DNA of 64,000 nucleotides. Origin: Patella vulgata. Lineage: Eukaryota; Mollusca; Gastropoda; Patellidae. Shown one piece after another: positions 24,089-57,693 of the stretch. The stretch covers positions 37,132,436-37,196,435 of the forward strand of contig NC_065879.2 in NCBI RefSeq assembly GCF_932274485.2, in the 5' to 3' direction. Below the pieces are notes generated by a model. The model was given only the letters and a program-made list of their open reading frames with translations, did not search any database and was not told where the DNA came from. The translations under genes and the position numbers were made by a program. Numbering within the stretch: position 1 is the first letter of the stretch; each line of letters begins with the position of its first letter.

Positions 24089-24301
24089 ATAAACTATAAC
24101 ACATACTTATGGAAGAACAATTACTGATTTATTTGGGCGACGTTTCGAAGAGTATTCTCTCAACGTTTTCAAGCAAGTACAGTAACAAGTGTGTAGAGCA
24201 CTTGTTACTGTACTTGCTTGAAAACGTTGAGAGAATACTCTTCGAAACGTCGCCCAAATAAATCAGTAATTGTTCTTCCATAAGTATGTGTTATAGTTTA
24301 T
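24089..24301. repeat. Perfect inverted repeat: two 103-bp arms around a 7-base loop
   Basis: The left arm 24089-24191 and right arm 24199-24301 are exact reverse complements, checked base by base; the loop is TGTAGAG. The arm carries TGGGCGACGTTTCGAAGAG and CTCAACGTTTTCAAGC. Symmetry ends abruptly on both sides, with no clear target duplication. A transcript would fold into a single near-perfect hairpin. Its origin is unknown; the CGAAACGTC and AAATAAA words recall the 3' regions of some retroelements, but I cannot assign it. Confidence 0.95.
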
Positions 24302-24364
24302 AACAACATATTTGTACACTTATGGATGTTTAATCTGTAATCAAGGGTACAAAGTCAGAGGGGT

Positions 24365-24930
24365 CAAAACCAAAAGTACGACACTCCCCCCACCCCATCG
24401 ATTCGTTTCGACGACGCAGCAGTCTGCAAGACGTTCCCCAAGACGTCTCCACACACGTTGGCGGCCATCAGCGTGATAAAGATGAAAGCGACTCTCATCA
24501 CTGAAGAGCACACTTTGCCAGTCTGGTGTCCTTGAGCCCATATCAAACGCCGCCGACGGTGATGATCCCTGAGGATAGCTCCAACATAAGGGGGTCGTGC
24601 ACAGAGTCCTACTTATCTTAGACGACGTCTTACGGTGTTGGCACTTACTGGTCCTTGTCTTCCGACGACTGCTGCACCTGTTCGAGTCGCTGGGCGGAAT
24701 CTGTCACGTAGATTAGTGACCCGGATGTAGCGGTCTTGAGCCTGGGTTGTAACGCGTTGTGGACCAGGACGTTGACGGTCACGTGTTGATCCAGTAACTC
24801 GAACACGTTCCACCAACCTTACAATAGTGGACTGATAACAATTGAAGTGTCTGGCAATAGCACGTGTAGACATGCCAGCCCTGGACATTCCCATGGCTTT
24901 ATTCCGTTGATTTTCAGTAAGTCTCGGCAT
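24365..24930 (-). pseudogene. Second Tc1-like family, truncated and frameshifted transposase
   Basis: On the minus strand from ATG at 24930 it reads MPRLTENQRNKAMGMSRAGM, then an HTH region (TRAIARHFNCYQSTIVRLVE), an Arg/Pro-rich linker, TTQAQDRYIR and NTVRRRLR. After a frame change and a small loss it continues through WQSVLFSDESRFHLYHADG, the first catalytic Asp block, to GGGSV, and then stops near 24365. The regions with the second Asp and the Glu are absent. It is related to copies A-D by architecture (TTQAQDR is identical) but clearly a different family. No terminal repeat was recognised. Confidence 0.88.
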
Positions 24931-25529
24931 CTCTAGCTCGATTCCTTCACACGTCCAACAACAAATTACGACAGATTGACGTTTCACAGTTCATGTACTT
25001 CACATTAAGTTGAAAACATGCTTTTAAAGGGCTCACACACAATGCTGCACGTGAATATTGGGTTTTTCATGTGCATCTCGTGCAATTTTTTTTTTTGCAC
25101 ACTTGCCGATATTTTTTGCGTTTGGGAGCATTGTGTGAAACAATAGTTCATAGTATTGCATAATATTATACATACAAAACCACCTAGTAATAAAATATTT
25201 GGGAAAAAAAAATGATGCGTTTTCCATGGCGCTCAGTATATATACAATCAGTGTAGTAAACTAGCGCCACTATACAGTATACAGTAGTCAATCTGCCAAA
25301 TTTTCTTTTTGGCATTGTCATCATTTATTTCATCAATTTATTGGACCACTTTCAAGTTGCACAGAAACGCATTAGCGATCGTTTAACTTTCATAAATTGT
25401 CTGGACAAATAAGGCTGGATTGGACTATTTTTTTAGTCGTGTTTTGTCTTTAGCATAAAACTATGATGTATCAGGTTGGTAAGTCTATAACACATGATCA
25501 ATCATTGCCATTATGTTTTTTTTATATAG

Positions 25530-25685
25530 CAACATGTCCGGTAGGTAGTGCATCTGTTGATGACAGTTGTGTCCAGTGTAGTTGGAACTCTTATCAAGAT
25601 GAGACTGGACAAACTAGTTGTAAGCCATGCCCAGGCAGTTATACCACTCTCTCGTTTGGAGCTACGAGAAGAAGTCAGTGTTCAG
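25530..25685 (+). CDS. Orphan exon: cysteine-rich ephrin-receptor-like (GCC2/GCC3) module
   Basis: Acceptor TTTATATAG and donor GTAAAT bound a 156-bp exon of phase 1 on both sides. It encodes TCPVGSASVDDSCVQCSWNS, YQDETGQTSCKPCPGSYTTL and SFGATRRSQC. The C-P-G-x-Y ... C-x-x-C ... C-x-x-C-P-G pattern is that of the GCC2/GCC3 (ephrin-receptor-like) extracellular repeat found in SVEP1-like, EGF/sushi mosaic and ephrin receptor proteins. Symmetrical 1-1 exons are typical of shuffled extracellular modules. No other exon of such a gene was seen nearby, so it is either one exon of a long-intron gene or an isolated copy. Tc1 copy B starts 7 bases after the exon, leaving the donor intact. Confidence 0.7.
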
Positions 25686-25692
25686 GTAAATA

Positions 25693-27223
25693 TACTATTC
25701 AAAAAAAGTAGGGGATATTTGATTTTTAAGTGTTATTAAAGTCACCTAATGAAACTGACGAAGAAACAAATGACAAAATGAAATGAAGTTCACATTCATC
25801 GATTTATTCCAAATGATCGTTAGACTAAGTAAGGCACAGACTGACCATTATAAGGGTAAAATGATACCCGGGGTCAAACAGCAAAGTTACCACAGCATCA
25901 CAACCAAGTCAGTAACGGGTAAATCCTCCTCTGTTTGCCAAACAAGCATTGATCCGACGTGGCATACTCCTAATGAGACGTCTAAGGTCATTTTGGTCCA
26001 GATTGTCCCATTCCTGTTGCAACGCAGCAGCAAGTTTTTGGACATTGGCAGGACGTTGTTGACGTTGACGTAACCTCTGTCCAAGCATGTCCCAGACATG
26101 CTCGATGGGGGAGAGGTCGGGACTCAGTGCTGGCCAAGGTAATGTGGTGATGTTCTGTTGTTGGAGGTAACCTGTAACGATCCTGGCCCTGTGACATCTT
26201 GCGTTGTCATCCTGGAAGATGAAACGGCGGCCATGACGTCGTGCGAACGGCACAACATGGACTGCCAAGATGTTGTCCCGGTAGTACTGGCCTGTAACAC
26301 GCCCTGCAACAACATGTAAAGCCGTTCTTCCAGCAACAGTGATGCCTCCCCACACCATAACAGAACCACCCCCAAATCGATCATGTCTGATGACGTTAAC
26401 GTCTTGGAAGCGCTCGTTTCGACGACGCCACACCCTCCTACGTCTGTCCAAAAAATCAACAGTGAACCTTGACTCATCTGAAAACATCACATTGCTCCAG
26501 CGTCGATTATCCCAGTGTTGACGATCCCTACACCAACGACGTCTTGCCTGAATGTGATGATCTCTCAAACAAGGGATCACGCGAGGACGTCGGGCGCGAA
26601 GGTGACCCCTATGCAGTCGATTCCGAATCGTCTGGCCACTCACTCTCACACCAGTGTCTGTTTGAAGACGAGCGCTGATCTGATTTGCTGTGATGACACG
26701 ATTTCTCAAGGCCAAGGTACGGATAAATCGATCCTGGGCTTGAGTTGTCGCCCTTGGTCGACCTGAGCGTGGTCTGTCCTGTACAGATTGTGTATCACGG
26801 TATCTGGACCATAGCCTGCTTATGACAGACTGAGAAACATTCATCGTCCGCGCCACAACCGCCTGTGTTGTGCTGATCTGTAGCATGCCAAGGGCACGTA
26901 ACCTTTCATTTTGGGTAAGCCGACGCATATCAAAATTTGTTTTCTGGTCACTAAAACAATTAAACTGATGTTTCCACCCTGGAATTCAATGCCACAATGA
27001 CTGTAACATTCAAAGTCAGAGTCGTGCAAATCTTGGGTTGGACCCCCATGATGATCCCAAGCATCACCTGCATTCCATGCGGTAGCTATTGGTGCGTTTG
27101 GGCGTCACATGTAACTGGAAATGTTTCTTCTGTTAGGTTCTATAGTGACTTTTTTCGTAGTCATTTGCATATTTTAGTATTATGCCCCCAAAATCAAATA
27201 TCCCCTACTTTTTTTGAATCGTA
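25693..27223 (-). mobile_element. Tc1-like transposon copy B, complete (1531 bp)
   Basis: The TA duplication at 25691-25692 and 27224-27225 bounds it. The ends are about 34-bp inverted repeats beginning TACTATTCAAAAAAAGTAGG (right end with one mismatch, TACGATTC). One uninterrupted transposase gene lies inside on the minus strand. It sits in the splice donor region of the preceding exon. Confidence 0.97.
25909..26928 (-). CDS. Tc1-like transposase, intact, 339 residues (copy B)
   Basis: DD34E cut-and-paste transposase. Residues 1-115 form the paired-type DNA-binding region with two helix-turn-helix motifs (MRRLTQNERLRALGMLQIST; ITANQISARLQTDTGVRVSG) separated by a GRPR hook (SGRPRATTQ). The catalytic domain has Asp151 in MFSDESRF, Asp241 in FQDDNARCH and Glu276 in LSPIEHVWD, with exactly 34 residues between the last two. 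GGGSVMVWGGI near residue 190 is the usual glycine-rich box. Length is normal for Tc1. It differs from the copy D protein at only about six positions (for example Ser19 for Gly), which suggests recent activity. Whether it is expressed cannot be seen. Confidence 0.96.
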   Translation of the reverse strand: MRRLTQNERLRALGMLQISTTQAVVARTMNVSQSVISRLWSRYRDTQSVQDRPRSGRPRATTQAQDRFIRTLALRNRVITANQISARLQTDTGVRVSGQTIRNRLHRGHLRARRPRVIPCLRDHHIQARRRWCRDRQHWDNRRWSNVMFSDESRFTVDFLDRRRRVWRRRNERFQDVNVIRHDRFGGGSVMVWGGITVAGRTALHVVAGRVTGQYYRDNILAVHVVPFARRHGRRFIFQDDNARCHRARIVTGYLQQQNITTLPWPALSPDLSPIEHVWDMLGQRLRQRQQRPANVQKLAAALQQEWDNLDQNDLRRLIRSMPRRINACLANRGGFTRY

Positions 27224-27828
27224 TATACTGACATTATTTTATATTTTTATACAGTGTATACCAATTTGACTAAAACACAGATCCTATTTCGTCTAGTTTT
27301 TTTATAGTTCAAAATTTCGTTTTACTTGTCATTACTACACTTCTAGTAGTGTAGGCCATCGAAAGTATAAAAAACGAAACGAAATATTGATCCGCAATTT
27401 AATCAGATTAAGTCTATATCATAATTTATTATTATACAGTATATCACAGTTAGTGATATCATTTTATATTATTATACTGTATAATATAGTGTATAATAGT
27501 CATAGGCGTACGGACTCGATGACAGTTGGGGAGGGGGGGGGGAATCCGAAATGTCCGAAAAATTGTCGGGTTACATAGACGGCGGCGCCGATCTTCTGCG
27601 ACAGCGGAGGAGCGGAGCTTAATAATAAATAATAATATAACATTTATATAGCGTCAATTCCACACTTAAAGTATGCTCTTTTGATGAACATTTTGATGGA
27701 GCAAGAAAACTAAAAGCTCTTGTCCCAAATGTTTTCATTCTCCACCTCGGGGTTACCAACTGTATTTGGTCACATGAGCGTAAACTCCGGTAAGACTTGA
27801 AACTTTGAATTAGTTCAGTTAAATAAGA

Positions 27829-28202
27829 GGGGATCACGGTGGCTAAGTGGGTAAGGCGCTGGCTCGCTAGCCTGGAGGTCGGGTGTTCGATCCCTGCATT
27901 GGCCGAGAAAGTTCATCCAGATTTTCCGGCGTGGTTCCCCCTTGTCAGTGATGCAGGACGGAGGGCCTGACAAGGACAGCTGTCTAGTCATTCGGATGAG
28001 ACGAAAAACCGAGGTCCAGTGTACACATTGGCGTGCACGTAAAAGATCCCTTGACAGTTGGAATTCGATATAAGAGTAGGCCGTAGTGCCGCTGTCCGGG
28101 CAAAATTACCCTCATAGCACACTGTATGGCGTATGCCCGTCTTCATTAGCCCAGTTCGGAGCAAAACAGTAGGACGTTAAACCCCATTTCATTTCATTTC
28201 AT
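27829..28202 (+). mobile_element. SINE family 1, full-length, with 15-bp target duplication
   Basis: TTCAGTTAAATAAGA flanks it at 27814-27828 and 28203-28217. A box TGGCTAAGTGG and B box GTTCGATCC are intact, the body is nearly identical to 7062-7435, and the tail is repeated CATTT. Inserted into the 3' region of the LINE. Confidence 0.92.
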
Positions 28203-29682
28203 TTCAGTTAAATAAGATGGTGCTGGGTTATTAACACATTGATAGGTCAGCGATAGAATCTTGAAATCGATCCTTTCCTGTATTCGCAGCCAGTAGAGTT
28301 TAATATTGGTGAGATGTTTGTGGGGCACGAGATATCCTTTGTAACTTCTTTATGGACTCTATTGACACACCACTAAGAAGGCTATTGCAATAATCTAAAC
28401 GGGATAGGATTAAGGAGCGGGCAGGTGTACTTGTTGCTTCGACTGATAGTTTTTACGTGAAAGTAGCATTTCCTGGTAAGATCATTGATGTGACTGTTAG
28501 GACACCTAAATTTCTCACTGACGGGGAGAGAGTAATTTCGGATTCTTCGACTACATGGTTAAATTAAGTTTGTTCACACGAGTCTGTGGTCCAGTGACTA
28601 TCGCTTCAGTCTTGTCACCGTTTAGTTTCAGGATATTTTGTGTCATCCATGCTTTGATGTCTTGGATACAATATTCCATATTGGAAATATCACGCTGCTG
28701 AGCTAACAGGTCTAAGTTGTCCATCAGTTGCGTGTCATCTGCATAGAGGTGGTGGTTTACATCAGTGTGTGTTTTGATAAGACTCCCTAACTTTGACGTG
28801 TACAATGTGAACAAAATTGGACCAAGCACGCTTCCCTGGGGAACACCACATGGTAACAAAACCTCCTTTGAGAAAGAATCGCGAACTCAAATAAACTGTC
28901 TACGACCTGTAAGGTACGAGACGAACCACGATAACACACAACCATCCAATCAAAAATATGTCTGGAGGCGGTTTAGGAGAATTTGGTGGTCGATAGCGTC
29001 AAATGCGGCTGAAAGGTCGAGAAGAACCAACAGTCCAAGATTGCCATCATCCACCATCAGATTTATATCGTTTAAAACGCAGTTTCAGTTCCATATGATT
29101 GACGGTAAGCGGATTGGAATTTATGTAGCAGATTGTTTTCAAGCAGATGCCCCAACAGTCTCTTAATTCTTACCTTCGAAAGGAATGGCAAATTTGAAAT
29201 TGGTCGATAGTTTTTGAAAATGTTTTTATCAAGTGAAGGCTTCTTTATCAAGGGTTTTATGACAGCAACTTTAAAGGGTTCAGGAACAATACCAGATTGG
29301 AGGCTAGAATTGATTACTTCAGTTGTCGCAGGAAGAAGGGTATCAGCACATTGCAATAAAATCTTGGTAGGAAAAGGATCCAGCAAGCACCAGGTTGGTT
29401 TAGATTCCATCAAGAGAATTGGTATCCCGGCCTCTGAGAATGGTTTGAAATGATCCAATTTTCTACCTGAGAAATATTTGTCCTGCCCAGTTCCTTTCGA
29501 AGTTGTGGTGGTACCGATGTCATTTCTAATTTTGAAAATCTTATTCGAGAAGAATTAACTGAATTCATTAGCTAGACCATCGTCAATATCCTTTATTTGT
29601 GGAAGAACGACATCTGAAGATTTTCCCAATAAAGTAGATAAAGTTGTGTACAAAGCTTTGGGGTCTATAGATTTTTATAATA

Positions 29683-31215
29683 TACTATTCAAAAAAAGTA
29701 GGGGATATTTGATTTTGGGGGCATAATACTAAAATATGCAAATGACTACGAAAAAAGTCACTATAGAACCTAACAGAAGAAACATTTCCAGTTACATGTG
29801 ACGCCCAAACGCACCAATAGCTACCGCATGGAATGCAGGTGATGCTTGGGATCATCATGGGGGTCCAACCCAAGATTTGCACGACTCTGACTTTGAATGT
29901 TACAGTCATTGTGGCATTGAATTCCAGGGTGGAAACATCAGTTTAATTGTTTTAGTGACCAGAAAACAAATTTTGATATGCGTCGGCTTACCCAAAATGA
30001 AAGGTTACGTGCCCTTGGCATGCTACAGATCGGCACAACACAGGCGGTTGTGGCGCGGACGATGAATGTTTCTCAGTCTGTCATAAGCAGGCTATGGTCC
30101 AGATACCGTGATACACAATCTGTACAGGACAGACCACGCTCAGGTCGACCAAGGGCGACAACTCAAGCCCAGGATCGATTTATCCGTACCTTGGCCTTGA
30201 GAAATCGTGTCATCACAGCAAATCAGATCAGCGCTCGTCTTCAAACAGACACTGGTGTGAGAGTGAGTGGCCAGACGATTCGGAATCGACTGCATAGGGG
30301 TCACCTTCGCGCCCGACGTCCTCGCGTGATCCCTTGTTTGAGAGATCATCACATTCAGGCAAGACGTCGTTGGTGTAGAGGGATCGTCAACACTGGGATA
30401 ATCGACGCTGGAGCAATGTGATGTTTTCAGATGAGTCAAGGTTCACTGTTGATTTTTTGGACAGACGTAGGAGGGTGTGGCGTCGTCGAAACGAGCGCTT
30501 CCAAGACGTTAACGTCATCAGACATGATCGATTTGGGGGTGGTTCTGTTATGGTTTGGGGAGGCATCACTGTTGCTGGAAGAACGGCTTTACATGTTGTT
30601 GCAGGGCGTGTTACAGGCCAGTACTACCAGGACAACATCTTGGCAGTCCATGTTGTGCCGTTCGCACGACGTCATGGCCGCCGTTTCATCTTCCAGGATG
30701 ACAACGCAAGATGTCACAGGGCCAGGATCGTTACAGGTTACCTCCAACAACAGAACATCACCACATTACCTTGGCCAGCACTGAGTCCCGACCTCTCCCC
30801 CATCGAGCATGTCTGGGACATGCTTGGACAGAGGTTACGTCAACGTCAACAACGTCCTGCCAATGTCCAAGAACTTGCTGCTGCGTTGCAACAGGAATGG
30901 GACAATCTGGACCAAAATGACCTTAGACGTCTCATTAGGAGTATGCCACGTCGGATCAATGCTTGTTTGGCAAACAGAGGAGGATTTACCCGTTACTGAC
31001 TTGGTTGTGATGCTGTGGTAACTTTGCTGTTTGACCCCGGTTATCATTTTACCCTTATAATGGTCAGTATGTGCCTTACTTAGTCTAACGATCATTTGGA
31101 ATAAATCGATGAATGTGAACTTCATTTCATTTTGTCATTTGTTTCTTCGTCAGTTTCATTAGGTGACTTTAATAACACTTAAAAATCAAATATCCCCTAC
31201 TTTTTTTGAATAGTA
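29683..31215 (+). mobile_element. Tc1-like transposon copy C, complete ends (1533 bp), nested in the LINE
   Basis: TA at 29681-29682 and 31216-31217. Both terminal repeats are intact and match each other over about 34 bp. LINE sequence continues on both sides in the same orientation, so the insertion is younger than the LINE. Confidence 0.97.
29978..30999 (+). pseudogene. Tc1 transposase of copy C, one 2-bp frameshift
   Basis: Same protein as copies B and D, but two extra bases at about 30379 (GTAGAGGGATC where the others have GTAGGGATC) shift the frame after RRRWCR. The frame is regained only by a downstream start at MFSDESRF, so the DNA-binding and catalytic halves are in different frames. 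Otherwise almost identical to copy B. Confidence 0.95.
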
Positions 31216-31877
31216 TATTTCGTTGTTGTAATACATTTTTCTGGTATTTCGAAGAAGATTGTTCACTCACATAAATTTGTCGATAAACTTCTAAATGTCC
31301 CGACTTTCTCCACTTACGTTCTGCTGATCGCCTGCGGGCCTTTGTATCACGAAGTTTGTCGCAATACCATGGTGAATTGGGCTTCTTTCTAAGGAGTTTG
31401 ACACTTTGTGGTGCATGTTTATCCAACAAATCTTCGAGCGTTGCATTAAATAGTTGAACTAACTCCTCAACATCTTCAGGCGGATTTGAACAGAGTTTTG
31501 ATGACTCGAGGTCATCTTATAAGTCAGATAATATAATTTTCTTAAATTGGCGACATTTCACCTTTGATTTAGATGGTAATGGTTTCTTAAAATCTAATTT
31601 AAAGTTCGCATAAAAATGATCAGAAACTTGTCTGTCTCCTACTGAGATGTCATAAACTGCATTTTCTGTGGTTCTTGTTATAATACAGTCTAAGGTGTGG
31701 CCCGACTTTAGAGTTGGTTCTGATACATCCTGCCCAAAACCATGAGATTGTACAAGGCTAGAGCTTACTATGTAGAGACAGCCAAATTTTTTTGGGAAAA
31801 TTTGACGGCCGCAAACACGTTTTCCTGCTATTCAGGCCACTGAATACACAACTTCAAAGTCGTCTAATATAGTCTCA

Positions 31878-32058
31878 TTAAGATGGCTTAAAATACAGAC
31901 ACCCCTAATATGCTTTTACAGTGAAATGTGTCACGCGAGTCCAATATTTCTCTAGCATAAATAATGTACGATTGACAAGTTGCCCGTACGATTATTTGAA
32001 ATAATGGTACGCCAACATCAAAGGGTGACGTCACACCTGTACACCTGTATTTTAAAAC
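31878..32058. repeat. Dispersed repeat R, copy 2
   Basis: Matches 21293-21456 (see that entry). Here a duplicated ACACCTGT precedes the shared end TGTATTTTAAA. Confidence 0.75.
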
Positions 32059-32813
32059 ATTATTAATTGTATTTCAGTAAGAGTCCAGGAATAAACCAAG
32101 AAGAAGCTAGATGCATGTAGAGTAGACGGTTTAAGTATTGGGTGTAGTTTAGTCGATAGAAAAGTCTATATTGTTGTATGTTGTTCAGATATAATACTAC
32201 TTTCTATACCCGACTGTTAAAGAGGCATGTCCGAATAAAAGATCGTATACGAACACTAGGCCTTTCCATACCCACAACCCCCATTTTAAATGCCCCCCCC
32301 CCATTCTTAAGTGTCCGTGGGGGGTTTGAAGCATTTGAAGCATATTTGTTTGGATCCGCCTACATCGATGAAAAGTCAATATAAGCTAATGTAAAACTAC
32401 CGTCCTCGCGACACCAAATAACGGGACGTCACGATGTCTGGCGCCATACTGTCACGCCTATCCCTATCCAATCGTATTGGTCGGTCAGAAGCGTCTTAAT
32501 TCCCAAAATTGACAACTCAGAAAGATTCATATTGCCCTAGAGAGTCCCAAGGAACAGTTTGATACCCTACCTACTTTTACATTTAAAGTAGATTGCTCTT
32601 GGTCGACGCAGTGTGACATTAACCTGCTCAGAAGTGGGTTTATTGCCAAAATTCACTATTGTCATTGGGAACCCTAACGAAATTTTGACACAGGTTTCGT
32701 TGATGTAGGCTACTCAATGTGTGTTATAAAACCAATTTTGGCGGTATTGTGAACAGTGTCCCCTGGTGGTGTCCTCAAAAGCACAAGAGTTGCCTTTTTA
32801 GGGACCAGATCAC

Positions 32814-33062
32814 AAGGGGGGGGGGGGGGGGTAACGTCCACTTGATACAAACTAGGTCATTTCGGGACTAGCATATGGTTCAATTTTATTTCAATAATTC
32901 GCTTGTGCGTAGGGGGTCTTTAGCAGTGGGAGGAATTCGGAGGATTCGGAGAAAAACCCGCGAGCCTACTCCTTGTCACGTACAACCAGAGAATCGAAAC
33001 CACGCCAGTTGACTCAATGACAGACGGTCACAGACCTTATGGTACAACGCGCAAACCATACA
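32814..33062 (-). repeat. SINE family 2 copy, minus orientation
   Basis: Starts in a G run, then TAACGTCCACTTGATACAAAC, CATATGGTTCAATTTTATTT, GGGTCTTTAGCAGTGGGAGG and TTGTCACGTACAACC, then fades towards the tRNA-like head around 33050. The flanks 32059-32813 and 33063-34258 show no gene. Confidence 0.75.
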
Positions 33063-34258
33063 GGAATATCAACCTTTAATGGTAATAAAGCTTTTTATTT
33101 TGCTTCTAGATGTACAAAAATATATAAAAAAAAAAACCAAACGTATACAACAAGTAAATAACCCTTTTTTTCAAAGAAATTTAGAAATTACTACGCCTTC
33201 ATACAATTCCGTACCTCTGAAAGCTTTAAATCTAGATATACACATTTAGATATTGATTTAAAATGACAACTGTAGACTTCATTCCATACATAATGGGCAT
33301 AAAACGAAACGCATTGATCCCCAAAGTAACGCTATTTCCAAATATTAAAACGAACATCGAGGTTAAAAGGGCATCTTCCCATATTATTTTGTTTTAATCA
33401 GCTGTAGTATAATATACAGAACACATTTCGAGTGCTTGAATTTTGAAGCGATTGACAGATTCAAATATTAAACCGTGCGACTGCGCCTTTGAATTGAAGA
33501 TAAACTTGAAGACTATTAAAAGGAAAGATTCGCCATAGATATCAAATGTAATAGGTTATTCCTTAACACTATAAAGTTTATCTTTTGTTGTTCTGCAAGC
33601 CTTTCCGTAAAACCATCTGATTCTTATAATTTACAATCTTCTGGACTGGATTAATTATTTTATTATCTTCGATCTACGGGGAGATTTTTACCATCTTGTG
33701 GACTCGGCCTTCTTATTCTCTGCTACGGCATATTCAAACACGTCTGGAAAGAACTTTTTATCTCTTCACTCTGCTAAGTTACTTCTTGTGTTTGGTTCTG
33801 TAAAGTAAAGGATACAATGCAGTAAATATACAGCGATTACATGCCAATTTACGACAGATATAAAGCGGAATAAAAAAAAAAAGAATATTAGAGACTGACG
33901 TTGTGTGTGGTCAGTGATCCAACTATAACACGTTGTAATGGTATCTGAAGGTCTTTCATCTTAATATATATCGTCACATCTTGGATCTGACACGTAATGC
34001 TGGGTTACACGGTAATAATATCTGAAACACGACTAAGATCGTGTCTTGTCAAATGTCTTTAACGCACCTAGGTAATACTCTAGTATTTATTTCCTAAACC
34101 TGACAAAATTCTTTTCCTGATAACATTTGGTTGGGGTAATAACCAAATTACATCGTAGAGCATGAAATCAATATTAAAATAGCTCAAGATTTCCAAATAT
34201 TTACCAAGATTTACACCATTTCTTTTTTTCCAAGGGTGTTCAATTGAGTTCACTTTAA

Positions 34259-34896
34259 AGTAGCTAAGACCGTAACTCAATATCATCCAAAATCATCAAC
34301 ATTGGAAACACGATTTTTTTTGTAATTTAAATTGGTGTTGTGATCTTACCTGGAAAAGATGGGCTTCTGATATCCAATATTTAAGACAAAATAAACATTT
34401 TACCATTGGTACACGAATCATGTACCATAATGCGTTTCAGTGCCATTTGTAACAAGGTGCTCAAAGAATGAGGCTAGAGCTAGACATATTCCACAAGTCA
34501 TGTCAAACGGTGATATCATGTTCTTATTTGGAGAGCATGCGCAATAAATAATATCGGTGTTGACTGGAATAACCAGACACTAGAAATTGACTTGCGCAGG
34601 GGCCATGCTAATCTATGGAACCAAATACATGTTTATATACTGAATGAGAAAAGGATGGTAATCTTATATTGAACACAATGTTTTTACATAATGTTATAAT
34701 ACAGATAAATAGTTCAGCAAATGACTTGCTGTTCAGACTTATGGCGTATTTCGCCGAACATAACTGATGACAATTCACAGTAAAACGGACACGATTGAAT
34801 GTAAAACAGTTTATATAAATTCATATTACATTATTATATGTGTTGCGACCCATTTGTGCCAATTTCTAGGTACAAAATATTAGCGATTTAGCTCCT
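34259..34896. repeat. MITE family M1, copy 1 (638 bp)
   Basis: TTAA on both sides (34255-34258 and 34897-34900). Starts AGTAGCTAAGACC and ends ATTAGCGATTTAGCTCCT, imperfect inverted repeats. It carries the family words GGTACACGAATCATGTACCA and GGAGAGCATGCGCAATAAAT. About 130 bp longer than the 505-bp copies. It lies upstream of ABCF1. Confidence 0.75.
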
Positions 34897-35636
34897 TTAA
34901 TGCTTGGGATATGGATTATCTTCTTCCAGGTATCGATCCACAACATCATTCAGATCGTGGTTTTCTTTCCAATGGCAGCGTCGTATACCATAGTCTTGGT
35001 GAATTTGGATTTTATCTTTGTTAAAATTTCGTGAAACAGCCCCTATAAGGTGTCGCAAAGATTTTGCTTCACAACCAATAGTTGTAGACTTGTCTGAATG
35101 CTAGTCGGTTGGCTGTAAATGTAGACGAGGGTACTGGGCTCAAAAGGAACTATTCTGTCAGATGGGTAAAGTGGAAGTGGTGTGGTGTTTGTTAATATTA
35201 TGTGCTGTCCGTGTGTTTGTCTTGTGAACAGTGAAGTAATTTAATATTAATAATTATCTGCGCGTGATGCGGTCCCCCTCTTTTACTAACTCCTAAATAA
35301 TACAAGCTTTGTTGTAATCAGGTCCTAATTACAATTGTGTAATATAGTTCAAGGGAAGCGAAGGATGTGCATTTTGGTAGTCACATTTTATGTGCAAGGT
35401 AATTCATTTTGTAGCTCGGTAATCATGTTGATTTACGAATAATTATCGAAGCCGGAGATTACCGTTTGACATTCGGGCAGATAACTCCCAGCCACGAGGA
35501 AATTACGTCAGAGTAGTCACACATGTTCGTGTTGTGGTGAAATTACTGAAATACATTGGGGTTTTTTTTCGCTAAAAAGAAATTTTATTTATTAAAAATT
35601 GAATATCGCTACTGTTTATAAATAAAGAAAGAAAAT

Positions 35637-57570
<21,934 letters not shown>

Positions 57571-57693
57571 TGACATAAAAACAAAAGACTTAAAGAATGA
57601 TAAACCTTAGATAAAGATCACAACTAAAAAGAAAGGTCCAAATCAACCTGTATATTTGAAAACTACTATGAACTATTGAAGCAAATCATCTTG

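Larger units (their letters stand above)
27618..31775 (-). mobile_element. CR1/L2-like LINE, 5'-truncated, split by Tc1 copy C and a SINE
   Basis: Minus strand. Near 31500-31775 it reads the end of an apurinic-type endonuclease (KSGHTLDCIITR, DRQVSDHF). After the linker (ending near 31218) comes the Tc1 insertion (29683-31215), then reverse transcriptase: CLLDPFPTKILLQCADTLLP, NYRPISNLPFLSK (29072-29458), [20 protein letters not shown] and YADDTQLM (about 28550-28860). The 3' region holds the SINE 27829-28202 and ends in AACATTTATATAGCG-type sequence with AAT repeats at 27618, reading as the 3' tail on the minus strand. Several frame breaks and the missing 5' half show that it is dead. CR1 or L2 clade is inferred from the DPxPTxLL and [10 protein letters not shown] wording. 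Confidence 0.85.

Noticed and set aside
24089-24301. Hammerhead ribozyme in the palindrome
   Set aside because: A CGAAAC box is present, but no CTGATGA core with matching stems was found.
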